Part shown: one piece after another, positions 31,047 through 35,709 of the stretch
Position numbering within the stretch: position 1 is the first letter of the stretch
How the letters are laid out: each line of letters opens with the position of its first letter
Assembly: GCA_902771785.1 (NCBI GenBank)
Contig: CACXYH010000020.1
Span: forward strand, 1 to 35,709
DNA: 35,709 nt
Direction of reading: 5' to 3'
From: an uncultured Prevotellaceae bacterium
Lineage (GTDB): Bacteria; Bacteroidota; Bacteroidia; Bacteroidales; Bacteroidaceae
Notes under the pieces: model-generated
Told to the model about the DNA's origin: nothing
The model's database searches: none
The model's input: only the letters and a program-made list of their open reading frames with translations
Translations under genes and position numbers: made by a program

Positions 31047-32081
31047 ATGGCAAAAAAAGAAATGGAGAGTGGCGATGTCTTTAATCCACAACAGGAGAAA
31101 CTGAAAGCCCTACAGGCAGCCATGTCGAAGATTGAAAAAGACTTTGGCAAGGGTTCTATCATGCGTATGGGCGAGGAAAAGATAGAGAACGTAGAAGTTA
31201 TTCCTACCGGAAGCATCGGCCTGAACGCCGCACTCGGCGTTGGCGGCTACCCCAAAGGGCGTATTATTGAAATCTATGGCCCCGAATCTTCAGGTAAAAC
31301 AACACTGGCTATCCATGCCATTGCCGAAGCCCAGAAAGCAGGCGGCATTGCAGCCTTTATCGATGCCGAGCATGCCTTCGACCGATTCTATGCACAAAAG
31401 TTAGGTGTCGACATCGACAACCTCTACATGTCGCAGCCCGACAACGGCGAGCAGGCACTGGAGATTGCCGATCAGCTCATTCGCTCTGCTGCTATCGACA
31501 TCATCGTCATTGACTCGGTTGCTGCCCTGACGCCAAAGAAGGAGATTGAAGGCGACATGGGCGACTCGGCCGTTGGTCTGCATGCCCGTCTGATGAGTCA
31601 GGCCCTGCGCAAGGTGACCTCTACTATCGCCAAGACCAACACGACCTGTATTTTCATCAATCAGTTGCGAGAGAAAATCGGTGTCATGTTTGGCAACCCC
31701 GAGACCACGACTGGCGGTAATGCACTGAAGTTCTACGCATCTGTTCGCCTTGACATTCGCAAGGTGACCACGCTGAAAGACGGCGACCAGCCCATTGGCA
31801 ATCAGGTTCGCGTGAAAGTAGTAAAGAACAAGGTTGCTCCTCCCTTCCGAAAGGCCGAGTTCGAAATCACTTTCGGCGAGGGTATCTCGAAGATTGGTGA
31901 GATTGTAGACCTGGGCGTTGAGTACGACATCATCAAAAAGAGTGGCTCTTGGTTCTCCTATGGCGACTCGAAGTTGGCCCAAGGCCGTGATGCCACTAAA
32001 CAGTTGTTGAAGGATAATCCCGAACTGTGCGAAGAGTTGGAGGCAAAAATCATGGAGGCCATCACCAGCAATCAGGGTTAA
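31047..32081 (+). CDS. recA: Recombinase RecA
   Basis: The 344-aa product is a typical RecA: Walker [10 protein letters not shown] (78-86), Walker [13 protein letters not shown], loop L1 region [22 protein letters not shown] split by the usual residues, and L2 region [22 protein letters not shown]. It carries out strand exchange and SOS coprotease functions. Its C-terminal tail is short and ends TSNQG. No LexA-like box is evident in the 39 bases upstream. It appears to be transcribed with the dehydrogenase gene, although an internal promoter cannot be excluded. A strong bidirectional terminator follows. Confidence 0.98.
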   Translation: MAKKEMESGDVFNPQQEKLKALQAAMSKIEKDFGKGSIMRMGEEKIENVEVIPTGSIGLNAALGVGGYPKGRIIEIYGPESSGKTTLAIHAIAEAQKAGGIAAFIDAEHAFDRFYAQKLGVDIDNLYMSQPDNGEQALEIADQLIRSAAIDIIVIDSVAALTPKKEIEGDMGDSAVGLHARLMSQALRKVTSTIAKTNTTCIFINQLREKIGVMFGNPETTTGGNALKFYASVRLDIRKVTTLKDGDQPIGNQVRVKVVKNKVAPPFRKAEFEITFGEGISKIGEIVDLGVEYDIIKKSGSWFSYGDSKLAQGRDATKQLLKDNPELCEELEAKIMEAITSNQG

Positions 32082-32101
32082 TCCCTGGGCTGACAACAAT
32101 A

Positions 32102-32147
32102 AAAGTTAGAGCGGTTGCCCCGTCACTGGGACAACCGCTCTAACTTT
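32102..32147. terminator. Bidirectional terminator between recA and convergent gene
   Basis: AAAGTTAGAGCGGTTG (32102-32117) pairs perfectly with CAACCGCTCTAACTTT (32132-32147), with extra CCC/GGG pairing inside and T-runs on both outer sides. It can end recA and the leftward gene that stops at 32174. Confidence 0.9.
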
Positions 32148-32173
32148 TTGACTGATATGTGGCACAGCAGCTT

Positions 32174-33544
32174 TTACTTTGTCTGCAAGGCTTCGCCACT
32201 CGTCTGATAGCTCTCAACACGTCCAAGGCGGTTGAAGTTTACGATGAGCGACTTGCCCTTCGACCGCAGATAAACCCACTGGTATTTACCTCCATGCATG
32301 TTGTTCTTACCGTCAGGCTCCTCACCCATTGCCAGAATAACCTCATCTTCACTCATGCCAACAATCACACGACCAGCACGGATGGCTGCACGAGCCTGAG
32401 GTGTGGTCTCCTTGCGGTCGCCCTCACCCATGGCAAAAATATAGCCAAAGTACTCGTTCCTTGAAATCTCCACCACGCTTCGGTTCTCTTTGTCGTCAGG
32501 ATCCAGGAATGTCACCTTCACAAAGTACTCACGAAGCGATTCTTGCTCTTGGAGTGCCAAAATGACATATGGTGTGCCTTTCTGTGGTGACACTTTTTCA
32601 ATTTTGAATGTCAGCATACGCGGCACCTTCACTTCACGCTCCTTACCGTCGCCATAGGTAGTCATCGGCGTCACCTGCACCGTATGAACAATCTTGCCCT
32701 CGTAGCTCGCAATATCCTTCGACACTGACATTTCTTCGTCCATCAGTTCAAAAGCGCCATAGAAAGTATGCTTGATGCTGTCAACACCAAACTCGTCGTC
32801 ACGCATGCCGCTGTTCGTCTTTGACATAGCGACAGTCTGGTAGAACTCATTTCCATCCTTATCTTCAACGATAATCTTCACAGGGAAACTACGCGAGCCC
32901 ACGCCGACCTTCGTCACTTTCACTTCCTGATTGAGATCTTTGAGCATAATCTCACGATAGCCGTCGCCATCATTTTCGGTATCAACGCGATAAACTTTGG
33001 TCTTCGTGTACATCGTTTTTCCTATGAGCAGTTCGCGGGCAATGTCGACGTCGCCCAGATAAGCCAGCGTCGGCACGCCGTACTTACCACCACAGTAGTC
33101 CTCAAACGATTTAGCGCCAGGAAGTTCGAAGTAGTACGTCTTCTTATCGTCCTGACACAGGAAGTTGATGCGTGCCCTGCCATTGGGGCCTTCATAATGA
33201 CCTTTGTATATCATGATATGATGGCGCAGCTTCATACTACTCACCTCTTTATTAAGAGCTGAATCGGTGAAGGTGTTAACCACCAAGTCGTATTTCTCTG
33301 GCATCACCATGAACTTCATGCCCTTTTTCCAGTTGCAAAGACTGTAGTACTTAAAATTCTTGCTCACAAAATTCAGCGCCGTTTCCTCTTCCTCTACAGC
33401 AGCTGAGTCAGCAACTCCTTCCTGTGCAGTCACCACTGGTTTCTCCACATTGCGGGTTTTCACGATGTAGGATTTTTCCTCTGTCTGTGCGGTGACCAAC
33501 GAGAAAAACAGAGCTAGTCCTGTTGTCAAAAACACCTTTTTCAT
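32174..33544 (-). CDS. Exported protein of unknown function with BamE/SmpA-like C-terminus
   Basis: The 456-aa product has a signal peptide (MKKVFLTTGLALFFSLVTAQ) and no lipobox. Most of it (about 50-380) is beta-rich and unrecognised. The last 60 residues, VGMSEDEVILAMGEEPDGK onward with YQWVYLRSKGKSLIVNFNRLGRVESY, have the G-M-s-xx-V-xxxx-G-x-P pattern and following strands of the SmpA/OmlA (BamE) or BLIP-like fold. In other proteins that fold mediates protein-protein contacts at the envelope. ATG 33544 is chosen because an earlier in-frame ATG at 33583 would fall inside the promoter box. It is a single-gene unit, divergent from dnaK and convergent with recA. Confidence 0.75.
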   Translation of the reverse strand: MKKVFLTTGLALFFSLVTAQTEEKSYIVKTRNVEKPVVTAQEGVADSAAVEEEETALNFVSKNFKYYSLCNWKKGMKFMVMPEKYDLVVNTFTDSALNKEVSSMKLRHHIMIYKGHYEGPNGRARINFLCQDDKKTYYFELPGAKSFEDYCGGKYGVPTLAYLGDVDIARELLIGKTMYTKTKVYRVDTENDGDGYREIMLKDLNQEVKVTKVGVGSRSFPVKIIVEDKDGNEFYQTVAMSKTNSGMRDDEFGVDSIKHTFYGAFELMDEEMSVSKDIASYEGKIVHTVQVTPMTTYGDGKEREVKVPRMLTFKIEKVSPQKGTPYVILALQEQESLREYFVKVTFLDPDDKENRSVVEISRNEYFGYIFAMGEGDRKETTPQARAAIRAGRVIVGMSEDEVILAMGEEPDGKNNMHGGKYQWVYLRSKGKSLIVNFNRLGRVESYQTSGEALQTK

Positions 33545-33580
33545 ATCTAAGAAATATCGTTTTAGAATTAATTCCACGTG

Positions 33581-33588
33581 CAAAGGTA
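33581..33588 (-). promoter_or_regulatory. -7 promoter box of the exported protein gene (TACCTTTG)
   Basis: The minus strand reads CTACCTTTGCACGTGG, 36 bases before the ATG at 33544. Confidence 0.6.
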
Positions 33589-33723
33589 GAAAATTTTTTT
33601 GATACTTGTGTCAGTTTGACGTGACAATCAGTCATTTTTTCACAAAAAAAACATTTTTGGCATACGCTTTGCAGGAAATTAAGCGACAATCCAAAGAAAT
33701 TAACAATTAAAAATAATACAATT

Positions 33724-35637
33724 ATGGGAAAGATTATTGGAATTGACTTAGGAACAACCAACAGCTGCGTTGCCGTTTTCGAAGGTAACGAGCCAGTAGT
33801 GATTGCTAACAGCGAAGGTAAGCGCACCACGCCTTCGGTTATCGGTTTCGTCGATGGCGGCGAACGCAAGGTGGGCGACCCCGCCAAGCGTCAGGCCATC
33901 ACCAACCCGCAGAAGACGATTTATTCGATTAAGCGCTTCATGGGCGAGACTTGGCAACAGACCGAAAAGGAAATCTCGCGCGTACCTTTCAAAGTAGTTA
34001 ACGAGGGTGGCTATCCCCGTGTCGACATTGACGGACGTAAGTACACCCCGCAGGAAATCTCGGCCATGGTACTTCAGAAGATGAAGAAGACCGCAGAGGA
34101 CTATCTGGGACAGGAAGTGACCGAGGCTGTGATTACCGTGCCTGCCTACTTCAGCGACTCTCAGCGTCAAGCCACGAAGGAAGCCGGACAGATTGCCGGA
34201 CTGAACGTGCGCCGTATTGTCAACGAGCCTACAGCTGCCGCTTTGGCATACGGTATTGACAAGACCAATAAGGACATGAAGATTGCCGTCTTCGACCTCG
34301 GTGGCGGTACGTTCGATATCTCAATTCTCGACTTTGGCGGTGGCGTATTCGAAGTGCTGTCAACCAATGGTGACACTCACCTCGGTGGCGACGACTTCGA
34401 CCAGGTAATTATCGACTGGCTGGTACAGGAGTTCAAGAACGACGAGGGTGCCGACCTGAAGTCCGACCCGATGGCCATGCAGCGTCTGAAAGAGGCTGCC
34501 GAGAAAGCCAAGATTGAACTGTCGAGCTCTACCTCGACCGAAATCAACCTGCCGTACATTATGCCAGTAGGCGGTGTACCCAAGCACTTGGTGAAGACTC
34601 TGACACGTGCAAAGTTCGAGCAGCTGGCCCACGACCTCATCCAGGCATGCCTCGTGCCCTGCCAGAATGCCGTTCGCGATGCAGGCATCCAAACCAGCGA
34701 TATCGACGAAGTAATTCTCGTAGGCGGTTCAAGCCGTATCCCCGCTGTACAGACGCTCGTCAAGAACTACTTCGGTAAAGAGCCTTCAAAGGGCGTGAAC
34801 CCCGACGAAGTTGTGGCCGTAGGTGCTGCCATTCAGGGTGCCATCCTCAATCAGGAGACCGGTCAGGACATCGTGCTGCTCGACGTAACCCCGCTGACGC
34901 TGGGTATCGAAACCCTCGGTGGCGTCATGACCAAGTTGATTGAAGCCAACACGACCATCCCCTGCAAGAAGAGCGAGACCTTCTCTACTGCAGCCGACAA
35001 CCAGACCGAGGTGACCATCCACGTGCTGCAAGGCGAGCGTCCTATGGCAGCTCAGAATAAGAGCATCGGCCAGTTCAACCTCACCGGCATTGCTCCCGCC
35101 CGTCGTGGAATTCCTCAGATTGAGGTCACTTTCGACATCGATGCCAACGGCATTCTGAAAGTAAGTGCCAAGGACAAGGCCACCGGCAAGGAGCAGGCCA
35201 TCCGTATCGAAGCCAGCTCGGGCCTGTCACAGGACGAAATCAACCGTATGAAGGCCGAAGCCGAGCAGAACGCCGAAAACGACAAGCGCGAGCGTGAGCG
35301 CATCGACAAGCTCAACCAGGCCGACTCCATGATTTTCCAGACAGAAAATCAACTGAAGGAAATTGGCGACAAGATTCCTGCCGACAAGAAGCCAGCCATT
35401 GAGCAAGCCCTGCAGCAGTTGAAAGATGCCCACAAGAGTGGCGACGTCAACGCTATCGATACGGCCATCGCAGCCCTCAACAATGCATGGCAGGCAGCAA
35501 GTGCCCAAATGTATCAGGGAGCTCAGGGACAGCCTGGCGGCAACACCTACCAAGGTGGACAACAGGCTGGCGGCCAGCAGACGCAGACCGGTTCCGACGA
35601 GACCATCCAAGACGCCGACTTCGAGGAGGTTAAATAA
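33724..35637 (+). CDS. dnaK: Chaperone DnaK (Hsp70)
   Basis: The 637-aa product is a standard DnaK: ATPase domain starting [16 protein letters not shown], the [14 protein letters not shown] and [13 protein letters not shown] motifs, the linker region [12 protein letters not shown], substrate-binding beta-domain, helical lid and a Gly/Gln-rich tail ending DADFEEVK. It folds and protects proteins with DnaJ and GrpE, neither of which is in the window. No CIRCE (HrcA) element was found upstream. The best upstream promoter candidate, CATACGCTTTGC at about 33662-33672, has one base too many for a perfect TAnnTTTG box. Confidence 0.98.
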   Translation: MGKIIGIDLGTTNSCVAVFEGNEPVVIANSEGKRTTPSVIGFVDGGERKVGDPAKRQAITNPQKTIYSIKRFMGETWQQTEKEISRVPFKVVNEGGYPRVDIDGRKYTPQEISAMVLQKMKKTAEDYLGQEVTEAVITVPAYFSDSQRQATKEAGQIAGLNVRRIVNEPTAAALAYGIDKTNKDMKIAVFDLGGGTFDISILDFGGGVFEVLSTNGDTHLGGDDFDQVIIDWLVQEFKNDEGADLKSDPMAMQRLKEAAEKAKIELSSSTSTEINLPYIMPVGGVPKHLVKTLTRAKFEQLAHDLIQACLVPCQNAVRDAGIQTSDIDEVILVGGSSRIPAVQTLVKNYFGKEPSKGVNPDEVVAVGAAIQGAILNQETGQDIVLLDVTPLTLGIETLGGVMTKLIEANTTIPCKKSETFSTAADNQTEVTIHVLQGERPMAAQNKSIGQFNLTGIAPARRGIPQIEVTFDIDANGILKVSAKDKATGKEQAIRIEASSGLSQDEINRMKAEAEQNAENDKRERERIDKLNQADSMIFQTENQLKEIGDKIPADKKPAIEQALQQLKDAHKSGDVNAIDTAIAALNNAWQAASAQMYQGAQGQPGGNTYQGGQQAGGQQTQTGSDETIQDADFEEVK

Positions 35638-35682
35638 TTCTCCAAAAACAACGATAAGTAAAAATAAGAATCTATAAGGAAA

Positions 35683-35709
35683 GTGGTGTAATCCAAGCGG
35701 TTACGCCAC
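35683..35709 (+). terminator. Hairpin after dnaK, cut by the window edge
   Basis: GTGGTGTAA (35683-35691) pairs with TTACGCCAC (35701-35709), with one G-U type pair and a 9-base loop. The expected T-run would lie beyond the window end, so the terminator role is inferred. Confidence 0.6.

Noticed and set aside
33590-33723. CIRCE (HrcA) or sigma-32 type heat-shock element before dnaK
   Set aside because: No TTAGCACTC/GAGTGCTAA inverted repeat is present, and only short weak dyads (TGTCA...TGACA) were found.

Overview
The window looks like chromosomal DNA of a Bacteroidales bacterium, most likely Prevotellaceae (Prevotella/Segatella-like). The evidence is the repeated Bacteroidetes -7 promoter box (TAnnTTTG, here mostly TAACTTTGC or TACCTTTGC) in front of most transcription units, the near absence of Shine-Dalgarno sequences, a TonB receptor followed by a DUF4249 lipoprotein, a DUF6621 gene, and the protein sequences themselves. 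No rRNA, tRNA, CRISPR array or insertion sequence was recognised.

Layout. Bases 1-406 hold the first codons of a gene leaving the window, a TGTCAC-rich repeat with a promoter box, and no other convincing gene. Bases 407-3563 (minus strand) are a tight run: frr, rsgA, a uroporphyrinogen-decarboxylase-like (MtaA-type) methyltransferase and a MetH-activation-domain protein. Bases 3781-15944 (plus) are the most unusual part: four consecutive membrane histidine kinases of about 930 aa, each with a periplasmic SBP_bac_3-type sensor, one membrane segment after it, about three PAS-like regions and a DHp/ATPase core, followed by an AraC-type regulator. The kinases form two alternating types. In the first and third the phosphoacceptor histidine is replaced by Tyr or Gln; the second and fourth are canonical. 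Nothing in the window supplies a receiver domain.

Bases 15930-17267 (minus) encode an NhaD-type Na+/H+ antiporter. The 667-base gap 17268-17934 contains a 135-bp near-perfect inverted repeat whose two arms each end in an outward-facing promoter box, with a cluster of short palindromes between them. It drives nhaD to the left and a small lipoprotein to the right. Bases 18381-21358 (minus) are a TonB-dependent receptor and DUF4249 lipoprotein. Bases 21494-25780 (plus) are a deoxysugar operon: rhamnulokinase, an L-fucose/L-arabinose-isomerase-family protein and a sugar-porter MFS transporter, closed by a strong hairpin. The matching rhamnulose-1-phosphate aldolase lies apart at 27260-28093 (minus), beyond an OmpA-family protein. 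Together these could take L-rhamnose to dihydroxyacetone phosphate and lactaldehyde, provided the isomerase accepts rhamnose.

Bases 28300-32081 (plus) are a probable operon of DUF6621, MscS channel, carboxynorspermidine-synthase-type dehydrogenase and recA, ended by a bidirectional terminator shared with a convergent exported protein of unknown function (32174-33544). The window closes with dnaK and the hairpin behind it.
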